NCBI RefSeq assembly: GCF_024343575.1
Contig: NZ_RJUA01000012.1
Coordinates: 1 to 64,000 of the forward strand
Length of the DNA stretch: 64,000 nucleotides
Origin: Lacihabitans sp. LS3-19
Lineage (GTDB): Bacteria > Bacteroidota > Bacteroidia > Cytophagales > Spirosomataceae
Direction: 5' to 3'
Shown here one piece after another: positions 35,836 through 44,818 of this stretch. Below the pieces are notes generated by a model, which saw only the letters and a list, made by a program, of their open reading frames with translations, was not told where the DNA came from and did no database searches. The translations under genes were made by a program, and so were the position numbers. Position 1 is the first letter of the stretch, and every line of letters begins with the position of its first letter.

Positions 35836-37335
35836 ATGAAAACCAAAATATTAGACAGATTCAAATTTAATGGCTCAATACCTGAAGGACCAATTTTAGA
35901 AAAAACATCAAACTTAGAAATAAACCATACTGAGTCTAAAGGCGATAATCGAAGAGATTTTATTAAAAAATCTGCATTGGGTGGACTTTCTCTCGGAATG
36001 CTATTCGATGGTAATCCTTCAAAAGAAATAGAATTTTTAACCCAAAAAGTAAATCGCTCTAGTAATCCTTCGGACCTAAAAATAACTGATTTAAGAATTG
36101 CAGTAGTGACAAAAGCTCCTATGACTTGCCCAATTATTAGAATCGATACTAATCAAGGCATATCGGGTTATGGCGAAATAAGAGACGGGGCAAGTGCCAA
36201 ATATGGTTTATTCTTAAAAAGTAGATTGTTAGGCAAAAATCCATGTACACCTGAAATGCTATTTAAAGACATCAAACAATTTGGCAATCACGGACGTGCT
36301 GCGGGTGGGGTTTGTGGGGTAGAAATGGCTCTGATGGATTTAGCTGGAAAAGCTTATGGCGTTCCTGCATATCAAATGCTTGGAGGAAAATACAGAGATT
36401 ATATCAGGATTTATGGAGATACGCCAACAGTGCCGGACCCAATAGAGTTTGCCCAGAAAATGAAAGCAAGAAAAGATTTAGGTTTGACTTTTCTGAAAAT
36501 GGATTTTGGTGTAGAGTTGTTAAAAAATCATCCAGGAACTGTAGTTGGAGGTTTAAATACTGACTATGCAAGACAATGGGGAAATGGAAATCCCAGTAAA
36601 GGAAATGCCCGAGGATATTCACAAACCAAACACCCTTTTACTGGAATTCAAATCACAGACAAGGGAATAGAAATTATAGCTAATTTTGTAGAAGAAACTC
36701 GTAAAGTAGTTGGGTACGATATTCCTTTAGCGGCAGATCATTTTGGACATTTTGGCGTTAATACTGCTATTCGATTAGGGAAAGCTTTAGAAAAATATCA
36801 ATTGGCGTGGCTAGAGGATATGATTCCATGGTTTTACACTGATCAATGGAAACAGATTTCAGATGCTATTGAAACCCCTACCCTAACTGGCGAAGATATT
36901 TTCTTGAAAGAAGAATTTATTAAATTAATTGATAATAAAGCGGTTGATATGATTCAGCCTGATTTGGCTAGCTCAGGCGGATTGATTGAAACTAAAAAAA
37001 TTGGAGACTATGCCGAAGAAAGAGGCATTCCGATGGCGATGCACTTTGCAGGCACACCAGTAAGTTTTATGGCAAATGTACATTGTGCAGCAGCTACCGA
37101 AAACTTTGTGGCACTTGAGCATCATAGTTTTGACGTGCCTTGGTGGGAAGATATGGTTACTGGAATTGAAAAACCGATTTTCAAAGATGGCTTCGTAAAG
37201 GTTCCAGATACCCCGGGCCTAGGTATCGAATTAAATGAAAAAGTAGTTAAAGAGCATTTAATGGCAGGAGAGTTGTATTTTGCACCTACAACTGAATGGG
37301 ATAAAGTTGACAGTTGGGATAGATCTTGGTCATAA
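35836..37335 (+). CDS. Tat-exported enolase-superfamily (mandelate racemase type) sugar-acid dehydratase-like protein
   Basis: 499 residues. An unusual 38-residue hydrophilic lead precedes a Tat motif, NRRDFIKKSALGGLSLG (R39-R40). The MR/MLE fold follows: capping domain about 80-190 (LKITDLRIAVV, VEMALMDLAGKAYGVPAYQMLGG) and barrel with K221-x-D223 (FLKMDFG), D301 (AADHFGHF), E327 (WLEDMIP), E353 (TGEDIF) and catalytic-type H403 (MHFAGTP). These are the metal-binding and acid/base positions of sugar-acid dehydratases such as galactonate or mannonate dehydratase. An insertion at about 225-270 is specific to this protein. A partner aldolase-like gene lies upstream and a BASS carrier downstream. 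The precise acid is unknown. Confidence 0.83.
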   Translation: MKTKILDRFKFNGSIPEGPILEKTSNLEINHTESKGDNRRDFIKKSALGGLSLGMLFDGNPSKEIEFLTQKVNRSSNPSDLKITDLRIAVVTKAPMTCPIIRIDTNQGISGYGEIRDGASAKYGLFLKSRLLGKNPCTPEMLFKDIKQFGNHGRAAGGVCGVEMALMDLAGKAYGVPAYQMLGGKYRDYIRIYGDTPTVPDPIEFAQKMKARKDLGLTFLKMDFGVELLKNHPGTVVGGLNTDYARQWGNGNPSKGNARGYSQTKHPFTGIQITDKGIEIIANFVEETRKVVGYDIPLAADHFGHFGVNTAIRLGKALEKYQLAWLEDMIPWFYTDQWKQISDAIETPTLTGEDIFLKEEFIKLIDNKAVDMIQPDLASSGGLIETKKIGDYAEERGIPMAMHFAGTPVSFMANVHCAAATENFVALEHHSFDVPWWEDMVTGIEKPIFKDGFVKVPDTPGLGIELNEKVVKEHLMAGELYFAPTTEWDKVDSWDRSWS

Positions 37336-37375
37336 ATAAAACATACTAATTTCTAAAAATCGAAAAATTTTCAAT

Positions 37376-38302
37376 ATGAAATTAAAAGACTATTGGTACA
37401 GCTTGAGCATAATCTTTCTGGTGATTTTAGGATATAATTTCCCAGAACAATTTTCTTCTATAAATGGAATAAAACTCAGCACATTTATAAAACCCGTTTT
37501 GCAAATCATCATGTTTGGAATGGGTGCGACAATGACTTTGGATGATTTTGTCGAAATTTTCAAATCACCAAAAAAGGTACTTATTGGCTTAATCGCCCAA
37601 TTTTCTATAATGCCTTTTTTAGGCTTTGGACTGTCAAGAGCCTTTTCATTTCCTCCTGAAATCGCAGCTGGAATAGTACTGATTGGTTGTAGTCCAAGTG
37701 GATTGGCATCCAATGTAATGGCACTAATGGCTAAAGCAAATGTGGCACTTTCTATCACTATCACCACTATGGCTACCTTATTGGCTCCAATTTTTACTCC
37801 TTTTTTAATGAAAACGCTTGGAGGCAGCTTAATAGAAATCAATTTTTTAAATATGTTCTGGGATATGACCCAATTGGTCTTGTTGCCGATTTTTCTTGGA
37901 TTAGTCATCAATAAGCTAATTCCAGGCATTGTTAAAAAATTAATTACATTTTTGCCAATTATATCTATGATTGGTATTGCATATATCATTTTGATAGTGA
38001 CTGCAAGCGGAGCAAATTCCCTAAAAACAGTTGGACTTATATTGATCCTAGTGGTGTTTGTTCATAATATTTTTGGTTATTGCCTAGGGTATTACTCAGC
38101 AAAAATGTTAAAACTTAATGAAGCAGACGCTCGTGCCATAGCACTCGAAGTAGGAATGCAAAATGGTGGATTAGCATCAGCATTAGCCAACGAAATGGGC
38201 AAAATTGCTACTGTTGGAATAGCCCCAGCTATTTTTGGACCACTAATGAATATTACTGGCTCTACTTTAGCTAACTATTGGAGCAAAAAAACAGATATAT
38301 AA
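37376..38302 (+). CDS. BASS-family (bile acid:sodium symporter-like) membrane transporter
   Basis: 308 residues, mostly hydrophobic with about nine or ten transmembrane helices. Family signatures: IMFGMGATMTLDDF near 45-60, GIVLIGCSPSGLASNVMALMAKANVALSI at about 100-130 (the first crossover motif) and ALEVGMQNGGLASALANEM at about 258-276 (the second). BASS proteins co-transport anions with sodium; besides bile acids, members carry pyruvate, ketopantoate and other keto acids. Being directly downstream (40 bp) of the exported dehydratase and aldolase, uptake of a keto-acid product is the natural hypothesis. The substrate is not deducible from sequence alone. Confidence 0.88.
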   Translation: MKLKDYWYSLSIIFLVILGYNFPEQFSSINGIKLSTFIKPVLQIIMFGMGATMTLDDFVEIFKSPKKVLIGLIAQFSIMPFLGFGLSRAFSFPPEIAAGIVLIGCSPSGLASNVMALMAKANVALSITITTMATLLAPIFTPFLMKTLGGSLIEINFLNMFWDMTQLVLLPIFLGLVINKLIPGIVKKLITFLPIISMIGIAYIILIVTASGANSLKTVGLILILVVFVHNIFGYCLGYYSAKMLKLNEADARAIALEVGMQNGGLASALANEMGKIATVGIAPAIFGPLMNITGSTLANYWSKKTDI

Positions 38303-38311
38303 AATTATAAT

Positions 38312-38353
38312 TGTAAAAAAACATGCTAATTTCTTATTTAGCATGTTTTTTTG
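38312..38353. terminator. Bidirectional terminator between convergent transporter and dehydratase genes
   Basis: ACATGCTAA (38321-38329) pairs with TTAGCATGT (38338-38346). A-run before and T-run after allow it to work on both strands. Confidence 0.88.
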
Positions 38354-38401
38354 ATATTTAATCTTTTGGAAATTCCTCTAGAATTTAATAAAAGAAATAT
38401 T

Positions 38402-39676
38402 TTATTCAAAAAATGGTACTCCCGGAGCTGCATATTTTTTCATGGCTTCTTCATTTATTTCAACACCAATGCCAGGCACATCTCTAACTTTCAGAAAACC
38501 ATTTTTCTCCACCATTTCTCCATCAAACTTCACGATTTCTTTAAACATCGGATCTTTATGAAAATAAATTTGCCATTCCATAATCATGAAATTGGGTACT
38601 GAAGCACATACATGAGCACAAGCCATCGCTCCTAAATAAGATGCAACCATGTGTGGTGCAAAAGGCACATAATACAGATTTGCTAAATTGGCTATTCTTT
38701 GGCCTTCGCCTAAACCTCCACATTTTTGCAAATCTGGCATAATGATATCCACCGCACCCATCTCAAGCAATGGTCTAAAACCTTGAGCAAGATAATGATT
38801 TTCACCTGCACAGATTGGTGTCGTCGTCGATTCCGTTATTTTTTTATAAGCATTTGCATTTTCAGCCGGAATGGGTTCCTCTAACCACATAAGATTTAAA
38901 GGTTCCAACATTTTAGCAATTTTCTCACCAGTAATGGCATCGTATCTGCCGTGCATATCAGCACAGATATCAATGTTTGGTCCTACTTCTTTTCGTGCTG
39001 CAGCCATTTGATCATACATTCTTTGCAATTCGGCTGGGCTCGCTGTCCAATTAAATCTATCATATTTATTTGGGTCATTGGCCTGATCTAAGTCAAATTT
39101 AACCGCAGTAAATCCCATATTCACAGCTTCTCTTGCTGCAACCGCAAAATCAGAGGGCTTTGGGAGTTGGTTTTGATACAAGGCCGTATCCATATATACT
39201 CTAATGGTATCTCTAAATTTACCTCCAAGTAATTGATAAACAGGAACTCCCAATGCCTTGCCTGCCACATCCCAAAGTGCAGTTTCGATAGCAGTAAGCA
39301 CAGCGATGTACATTCCAGCCTGTGCACCTTCAAAAAATCCTGAGCGGCGTATGGTCTCAAAAAGTCGGTTTACATTCAATGGATTTTGACCTTTTATGCG
39401 TTTTGCCATCAGCTTTACCAAATGATAAGTACCAGGCGTGGCATCTACACCTTCGCCATGCCCAACAATATCTTGATTGGTATAAATTTTCACAAACAAA
39501 CTATGCCCATCTCTAATATACCCTGCTTTGATATCAGTGATTTTCAAATCTGAAGGTGCCGAACTTTTGGGGGCTTTGTCGATAGCATTGGTATACTCAC
39601 GGCCAAAACCAGCGAAAGGGCTCACAGCTAAAGCCGAACCAACGGCAGCTTTTTGGAAAAAATTTCTTCTGTTCAC
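38402..39676 (-). CDS. Tat-exported enolase-superfamily dehydratase (galactonate-dehydratase-like)
   Basis: 424 residues starting with GTG at 39676: the Tat signal NRRNFFQKAAVGSALAVSP begins there and an in-frame TAA lies three codons upstream. MR/MLE barrel residues: K193-x-D195 (AVKFDLD), D240-x-H242 with GR (CADMHGRYD), E266 (WLEEPIP), E292 (AGENHY), D315 (MPDLQKCGG), H342 (APHMVAS) and E367 (MIMEWQ). D-x-H-G-R is typical of D-galactonate/D-arabinonate-type acid sugar dehydratases, which yield 2-keto-3-deoxy acids. It is 60 bp downstream of a secreted RraA-like gene on the same strand, repeating the aldolase-dehydratase pairing at 34867-37335. Export is predicted from the Tat motif only. 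Confidence 0.85.
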   Translation of the reverse strand: MNRRNFFQKAAVGSALAVSPFAGFGREYTNAIDKAPKSSAPSDLKITDIKAGYIRDGHSLFVKIYTNQDIVGHGEGVDATPGTYHLVKLMAKRIKGQNPLNVNRLFETIRRSGFFEGAQAGMYIAVLTAIETALWDVAGKALGVPVYQLLGGKFRDTIRVYMDTALYQNQLPKPSDFAVAAREAVNMGFTAVKFDLDQANDPNKYDRFNWTASPAELQRMYDQMAAARKEVGPNIDICADMHGRYDAITGEKIAKMLEPLNLMWLEEPIPAENANAYKKITESTTTPICAGENHYLAQGFRPLLEMGAVDIIMPDLQKCGGLGEGQRIANLANLYYVPFAPHMVASYLGAMACAHVCASVPNFMIMEWQIYFHKDPMFKEIVKFDGEMVEKNGFLKVRDVPGIGVEINEEAMKKYAAPGVPFFE

Positions 39677-39692
39677 TGTATTTTAAATTTTG

Positions 39693-39709
39693 AGAGGAAT
39701 GATTCCTCT
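39693..39709 (-). promoter_or_regulatory. Inverted repeat in the leader of the GTG-start dehydratase
   Basis: AGAGGAAT (39693-39700), one spacer base, ATTCCTCT (39702-39709): a perfect 8-bp inverted repeat 17 bp upstream of the GTG start and 28 bp past the preceding stop. An AGTTGAAT (near-match of the leader motif) lies at 39714. Confidence 0.4.
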
Positions 39710-39736
39710 TTATAGTTGAATAAATAAATACAAAAA

Positions 39737-40678
39737 TTACCAAGTACGTTTTTTTAATATTTCTTGGATTTCGGCTGCCTCAACAGGCAAATCGTTGATA
39801 TGTTCACGAAGCCATTGTGAGAAATCTTTCTCTATTTCATCTGACCAACGGGTGTCTATTTGCCCTGGCGTATATTTTTGCTCACGCAGCCTTTGGTGTC
39901 CAAACATATCACGAAGTCGAACTACTTCCGAAACCTTCACCACTTCTTCAGCCAAATGAGGAGGTATAAAAATAATTCCCCCTTCGCGACCAAGTACCAC
40001 ATCTCCAGGCATTACAGTAGCCTTTCCGATTCTGGTGGGTTGATTGATTCCAACCAATGTAGTATTTAGGGCACCCTTCGGGTCATTCAAGTGATGAGAT
40101 GGATGATAGCTTCTGAAAAACGAAGTAAATCCACCAATTTCTTTCAAACCTGATAAATCTCTTATGGCACCGTCATATACAATTCCATTACCAGTTTTAG
40201 TATAAATAGAGTTGCCAAGATTGTCACCAATTGTTGGGCCATCTTCATAGGCTCCAAATTGGTCAACCACATAAACATCTCTTTTGGTCAACAAATCAAT
40301 TGGCCATGCATTTTGAGATTTTATCCTGCCATCTTTTTCATGGCCTTTATCGTCTATCGCCGATTGGATATCTGGTCTTCCAGGTGTAAAAACGGCCGTT
40401 ACTGCCCTACCCACCAAAACCGAATCTGGATTTATCAATTGCCAATCACCTTCAAATTGATGTTTGTAATTGTGGTTTCTAAGCACTGCCCAGGCCTCCT
40501 CAAGCGTAACTTTTTTCATGCGGTCAAGCAGCTTGTCTTCTACTTTGGGTCTGCCATCTGGAAAACGATCACCTTTCCATTCTCGGGTCAAAAGCAGTAA
40601 ATAATCTTTGGAAATTTGTTGGGCAGTTGAGGCGTATGTACCAAACAGCATACATGCCAAGATTAGCTTTTTTTTCAT
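39737..40678 (-). CDS. Secreted RraA-like aldolase-family protein (second copy)
   Basis: 313 residues with a Sec signal peptide (about 1-19, ending STAQ). It shares long segments with the protein at 34867-35796: EWKGDRFPDGRPKVEDKL, NAWPIDLLTKRDVYVVDQFG, GDNLGNSIYTKTGNGIVYDGAIRD, VMPGDVVLGREGGIIFIP and KYTPGQIDTRW. The catalytic pair is R173-D174. The EEAW, PDGRP and C-terminal YTPGQID regions look specific to this secreted subgroup, which is longer than typical RraA (about 160 residues). It is the first gene of a two-gene minus-strand unit with the GTG-start dehydratase; an ATTCAACC motif lies just upstream (40687-40694). Confidence 0.82.
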   Translation of the reverse strand: MKKKLILACMLFGTYASTAQQISKDYLLLLTREWKGDRFPDGRPKVEDKLLDRMKKVTLEEAWAVLRNHNYKHQFEGDWQLINPDSVLVGRAVTAVFTPGRPDIQSAIDDKGHEKDGRIKSQNAWPIDLLTKRDVYVVDQFGAYEDGPTIGDNLGNSIYTKTGNGIVYDGAIRDLSGLKEIGGFTSFFRSYHPSHHLNDPKGALNTTLVGINQPTRIGKATVMPGDVVLGREGGIIFIPPHLAEEVVKVSEVVRLRDMFGHQRLREQKYTPGQIDTRWSDEIEKDFSQWLREHINDLPVEAAEIQEILKKRTW

Positions 40679-42172
40679 TTTATTTAGGTTGAATTTTAAG
40701 ATATAAAAATAAAAAACAATAAGTGTATTTCAAACATTTATTCAATTAAAATAAAGAGAGCTACTTTATTACAAGTGATTGATTTACAGTAAATTATATT
40801 AATTTAATCATTTTTATTCAAAAAATCAAATATGCCTAATTAAAAAAAGTAATTTGAAAAATAGACGATAAATTCATTTTAAAACCAAATTTTATGGAAC
40901 TATTTAGAAATTAACTCCAAAATCGGACAATTTCTTAGCTAAAATGATGACAAAAAACATTTAGCTAAATATCTACAAAATAAATATTTGAAAAAAATTA
41001 ATGCCTTTTGCCTTAAAGATTGGTTTTTTTTAAAGCAAAAATTAAACTTTAAATACTTAACATATATACTGAATTTTGACTGCTTAATACTAATCCAAAA
41101 GGATTTGTACTTTGAGTCCAAGTACAAAAATTTACGTTCGATTATATATGGGTCTGTTATTATTAAAATACATTTCTAGCTTCTAATAAGTGGCTTCTCA
41201 ATATATATATTTTTGCGTTAAATAAATCTGATGATAGGTTTGTGCTACTATTAACATACTTATTAAGATGTTTTAAGAGCTATTTTGAATCATTTTTAAT
41301 ATTTCAATTACTAATTTTAGCTCAGAACCTCTCAATCTATTATAGCAAACTGCCTTAGTATTTTGCAATTGATTAGAAATAATCATTCCAATGTAAAATA
41401 AAAGCCCAACATTCAAAACTTTGAAAAATGGATTAGCAACTTTATATGTTTAACTTATTCAAAATAAATTCATTAAGCCCCTAAACCTCCCAATTCTGGG
41501 CAAAAATCAATAGTTAGAACCGTTCGGATCTTTCTATTAAAAATTTTAAAAAACTGCAACTAAAAAAAAAGCAATCATTTCTGGATACTTTTCTGTTTGT
41601 TGCCCTAATTTCTCCAAGCTACTGGTATAATTCTATGATTAAACATGTAAGTATATATAAATTAAATAGTTTGATTTCCTTAAGATAACTTTAAAAAGTA
41701 AAAAATCTTCAAATAGCAAAATATACTAGATTAAGTTTAATAGTATTTCCCGAGCTAGACATTCAAACTCAAAGTATTTCAATTGCTGTTTGTTTTCCCA
41801 ATAATTGATTTAATTTATAAGTAGATATTCAGTTTTTATACCTGTCCTATTTCTCAGGAGTGGCATAACTATTTATATTTTTCATTCAATTAGTTTTTTC
41901 AAGCTAATACAAAGTAAAATTGTTTGTAAAATTATACAGATTGAGTCCCAGAAAGCACTTTTTCTGAAAAATAAAAGAATTCAAAGCCCAAGAATTACCG
42001 TGTATCATTTTCAGGTTGATTATTCTTCTGTATAATCTGTAACAGGCCCCGAATTCAAGAAGCCATAACCTCCGCCATCCAAATCACCAGAGGCATTATG
42101 TCTTTGTTTTACACTATCTACAGCACTATGATATGGCGAAGCCACGATATTATTTGGCTTAAGTTCTGATAT
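40679..42172. other. 1.5-kb AT-rich region without a supported gene
   Basis: Between the RraA-like gene and the HMA-like gene I see no credible coding frame, tRNA, CRISPR array or strong hairpin except a 50-codon in-frame tract at 42023-42172, discussed with the HMA-like gene. Short frames near 40939-41179 are low-complexity K/F/L/Y strings. The sequence is close to 75% A+T. Confidence 0.55.
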
Positions 42173-42376
42173 TTAATACCCGGTATTTACAATTGCATTC
42201 TCCAATATTGCAATATCAAAAATCTCTTTTGAAGTGATCTGAACATGACTTTTTGCTGAGTCAATTTTTACTGAAATTACACCTTCAATATCAGCAAGTT
42301 TGTTTTGTAAAACTGCGGCTGATTCACCTGATTTCATGCCTATAACAAAGTATGTAGTTGAAATTAAATTTTCCAT
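42173..42376 (-). CDS. HMA-like small protein lacking the metal-binding cysteines
   Basis: 67 residues with the length and pattern of a heavy-metal-associated (ferredoxin-like) domain: a beta strand TTYFVIGM, a helix SAAVLQNKLADIEGV, then ISVKIDSAKSHVQITS and a last helix ending IVNTGY. At the GMxCxxC site it reads GMKSGESA, so both metal-binding cysteines are serine (S16, S19). It is therefore unlikely to bind copper or similar metals in the usual way. After its TAA the same frame stays open for 50 codons to 42023 with a protein-like sequence ending GGGYGFLNSGPVTDYTEE. The neighbourhood shows decay. Confidence 0.55.
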   Translation of the reverse strand: MENLISTTYFVIGMKSGESAAVLQNKLADIEGVISVKIDSAKSHVQITSKEIFDIAILENAIVNTGY

Positions 42377-42418
42377 AGTTTTTTTTAAGAGGCCATTTAG
42401 AACAATAATTATTTTTTT

Positions 42419-42484
42419 TCAAGACGCTTTTTTCTCCTGATACTTCTCATTAGCAATCTTTCCAGAAGCTAATTGCTTTTATAA
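42419..42484 (-). pseudogene. Short C-terminal relic resembling a SHOCT motif
   Basis: The minus-strand frame reads KQLASGKIANEKYQEKKAS and then stops. This matches the short SHOCT tail pattern (LxxGxIxxExYxxKK). A TAA precedes it in frame, with EFLIHIL before that stop. Too short for certainty; probably the leftover of a decayed gene upstream of the HMA-like gene. Confidence 0.25.
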
Positions 42485-42997
42485 AATGTGGATCAGAAAT
42501 TCTTTTTTCTTTCGCTGGTCCGGCAAATCGCAGATTGTAGCGAAAAACTAAAAGATAAGAATAATTCAAACGAACCACCAAACAAGGTGCATTGCTCAAA
42601 TTGACATCCTTTTAGTATTATAAATTTAAAATCAGTTATTAATGAATGTTTCTCAAGAAGCTTATACAAATTTAGGACATAATAAATTGTTGGTATTATA
42701 CAATTGTAGATAGTAGTTACATAATTCACACACTTAAGAATGTGTTGGTGGGAAAAATACGAATTCAATGAAAAATTGCACAAGAAAATAATTTACGCTT
42801 TATCCTATAAAACTGGCTTTTACAGGAGTTTTACGTAAAATAATAATTAAAAATATTGAGAATGTGTTAAATCATTCCAAATATTACAATTTGCATTTTA
42901 ATATTAGTAAGGTGATTATAATTACAAGATTTCTGTTGCGGTATTTTAGATTTTGCAGAAATAATAATGAAGGTCTGGAATCTTGAAATGATGACTA

Positions 42998-43900
42998 TTA
43001 TTCGTTGCTAACATGAATATCTGACTTTGCGATTTCTTTAGGCCCAACACCGCCCGAAATAAAATCCGCATAGACGCGGGTAAATTCGGCACCAAAGAAA
43101 ACAATCATTGAAGAATATGAAACCCAAAGCATTATCAAAATAATAGAACCAGCAGTGCCATATCCATCGCCTGGGTTTAATTTTCCAAAATATAATCCCA
43201 AACCGAATTTTCCTATATTAAACAGAAAGGAAGTAACGATGGAGCCAATCCAAACATGATTCCATTTTATTTTTGCATCGGGTAAAAATTTAAACATCAA
43301 TGCAAACAAAATAGTAAGAATTACATAAGATAAAGCGAAATTGGCCACATGAAGTGCAATAAAAAATGATTCGGAAAAATGACCCGACAACCAATTGCCA
43401 AAAGCTGAAAGCAAAGCAGAAAAAACAAGTGAAACAATCAATAAAAACGCCATTGTAATTATTAAACCGAAGGAAAACAAACGAATCTTGACATAACTCC
43501 AAATACCATATTTTGATTCATCAACCTTTACTTCCCATATTATATTTAATGATTTTTGAAACTGAGCAAAAACAGTTGTTGCACCCACAATCATAATAAC
43601 AATTCCGATAATTGTTGCCATCACTGAGTTTTTTGCTTCGCTAGCTTGTAAAATAATATTTTGAATCTGAACGGCAGTATCAACGCCCATTGTAGAAGCA
43701 AACTGGGCAGTTATATGATTATTTATAGCTTCGTCCCCTAGAAAATACCCTACAGATGTTATGATTACCACTAGCAACCCAGGTAATGCAAAAATTGAGT
43801 AATAAGCAATTATTGCACTTTCACGAAAAGGATCTTTTACCCACCATTTTGAAAGAGATTTTTTTAGAATACTGTAAATGTTTCTACATGAAATTTTCAT
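42998..43900 (-). CDS. YihY/BrkB-family inner-membrane protein
   Basis: 300 residues with about six transmembrane helices. YihY/BrkB hallmarks include ESAIIAYYSIFALPGLLVVIITSVGYFLG near the N-terminus, IVIMIVGATTVFAQFQKSLNIIWEV, ALMFKFLPDAKIKWNHVWIGSIVTSFLFNIGKFGLGLYFG, and YGTAGSIILIMLWVSYSSMIVFFGAEFTRVYA. The family is widespread and was once called ribonuclease BN; its function is not settled and a transport role is suspected. It appears monocistronic, with AT-rich flanks on both sides. The call is firm at the family level only. Confidence 0.92.
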   Translation of the reverse strand: MKISCRNIYSILKKSLSKWWVKDPFRESAIIAYYSIFALPGLLVVIITSVGYFLGDEAINNHITAQFASTMGVDTAVQIQNIILQASEAKNSVMATIIGIVIMIVGATTVFAQFQKSLNIIWEVKVDESKYGIWSYVKIRLFSFGLIITMAFLLIVSLVFSALLSAFGNWLSGHFSESFFIALHVANFALSYVILTILFALMFKFLPDAKIKWNHVWIGSIVTSFLFNIGKFGLGLYFGKLNPGDGYGTAGSIILIMLWVSYSSMIVFFGAEFTRVYADFISGGVGPKEIAKSDIHVSNE

Positions 43901-44046
43901 TTTTCTCTTTTGTTTATGCGATTTTATGATCTATCAACTGGAAACGAAGGTAGCTAACTATTATGAAAATGAGGAAGTTGAGCCGAAAATAAAAAATAAG
44001 TTAATTAATACTGAAATTTAAATTTTGAATAATCGATGAAAAAAAA

Positions 44047-44187
44047 ATGCAAAATGAATGTAGGGAGGGTAAAATCAATTATAAGGAATACCAAGAACTA
44101 AAGATTTCTATAGATTTAAAAACATATGAAGAAAATTCAAAAAAAGATAATTTATCAAATCAAATATCAGCTTATGAGAATATCTAA
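44047..44187 (+). CDS. Possible small protein (46 residues), unknown
   Basis: ATG at 44047 after an A-rich tract and an open frame to TAA at 44185-44187, reading MQNECREGKINYKEYQELK and so on to ISAYENI. Composition is charged and protein-like, without a signal or membrane segment. No family was recognised, and an AT-rich intergenic region can produce such frames by chance. Confidence 0.2.
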   Translation: MQNECREGKINYKEYQELKISIDLKTYEENSKKDNLSNQISAYENI

Positions 44188-44368
44188 CAAAACATATCCC
44201 TATCCTTGAAGATTTAGTTTCATTTTGTAAAAAAGTTGATGGGAAAACAAATTCTTAGTGCATTTTTTCAGAAAAACTCCATTTTTAAAATGGAAAATTG
44301 CAGCTCCGAAGTACACAATCCCTATCAAGGTTCTTTTATCAACCAGAGTGGTTTTGTAGGGTGTAAAA

Positions 44369-44399
44369 AACAAAAAAGAGGTTATAAATAACCTCTTTC
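44369..44399 (-). terminator. Terminator of the tRNA-Asn transcript
   Basis: GAGGTTA (44378-44384) pairs with TAACCTC (44389-44395), loop TAAA; on the minus strand it is followed by a T-run. It lies directly past the tRNA 3' end. Confidence 0.85.
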
Positions 44400-44405
44400 C
44401 CATCT

Positions 44406-44482
44406 TGGCTCCCGAAGCTGGGCTCGAACCAGCGACCCTCTGATTAACAGTCAGATGCTCTAACCAACTGAGCTATTCAGGA
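44406..44482 (-). tRNA. tRNA-Asn (GTT anticodon)
   Basis: The minus-strand sequence folds as a cloverleaf: acceptor TCCTGAA pairs with TTCGGGA, D-arm AGCTCAGTTGGTTAGAGC, anticodon loop CTGTTAA with GTT, T-arm GCTGGTTCGAGCCCAGC, discriminator G and an encoded CCA (77 nt with CCA). Confidence 0.95.
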
Positions 44483-44483
44483 G

Positions 44484-44818
44484 TGAATTATTAAATTCGT
44501 GGTGCAAAAGTAGAACGTTTTTACTTAATTGTCAAATAAATTTTATTAAAAATATTGGTTTTTTTTTAAAGTATAGTGATTCTTTGGCTTAAACATCTCA
44601 AAATTAAAACTTTAATTAGTCAATTTATTTTTTATTAATTTTTAAGTATCTTTATTCCCTAAACCAATTCTCTCGTTTTCTTGAAATACACTTTCAAAAA
44701 TATCAAAAACAGAGACGCCTTTTCTACAAAGGCTTAGTTTCCCTTTTTCTATTTTTATTTAGAACCAGCTAATCCTAGCTTGGTTTACCGTGTATTTATC
44801 TCAAACGCAAAAAAATCG
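44484..44818. other. AT-rich region upstream of tryptophanase gene
   Basis: 335 bp between the tRNA and the tnaA-like start. No gene or tnaC-like leader peptide with a Trp codon and stem-loop was recognised. A TATCTTTA near 44648 is a weak -7-like match. Confidence 0.4.

Noticed and set aside
40939-41179. Two overlapping 60-codon frames on opposite strands
   Set aside because: Low-complexity K/F/Y/L composition expected of AT-rich noncoding DNA; no start context or family match.
42493-42783. 96-codon minus-strand frame with FGGSFELFLSFSFSLQ
   Set aside because: No recognisable family. The AT-rich noncoding look and the SHOCT-like relic in another frame argue against a real protein.
44200-44403. 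67-codon minus-strand frame next to tRNA-Asn
   Set aside because: Its first codons overlap the tRNA terminator stem, and no domain is recognisable.
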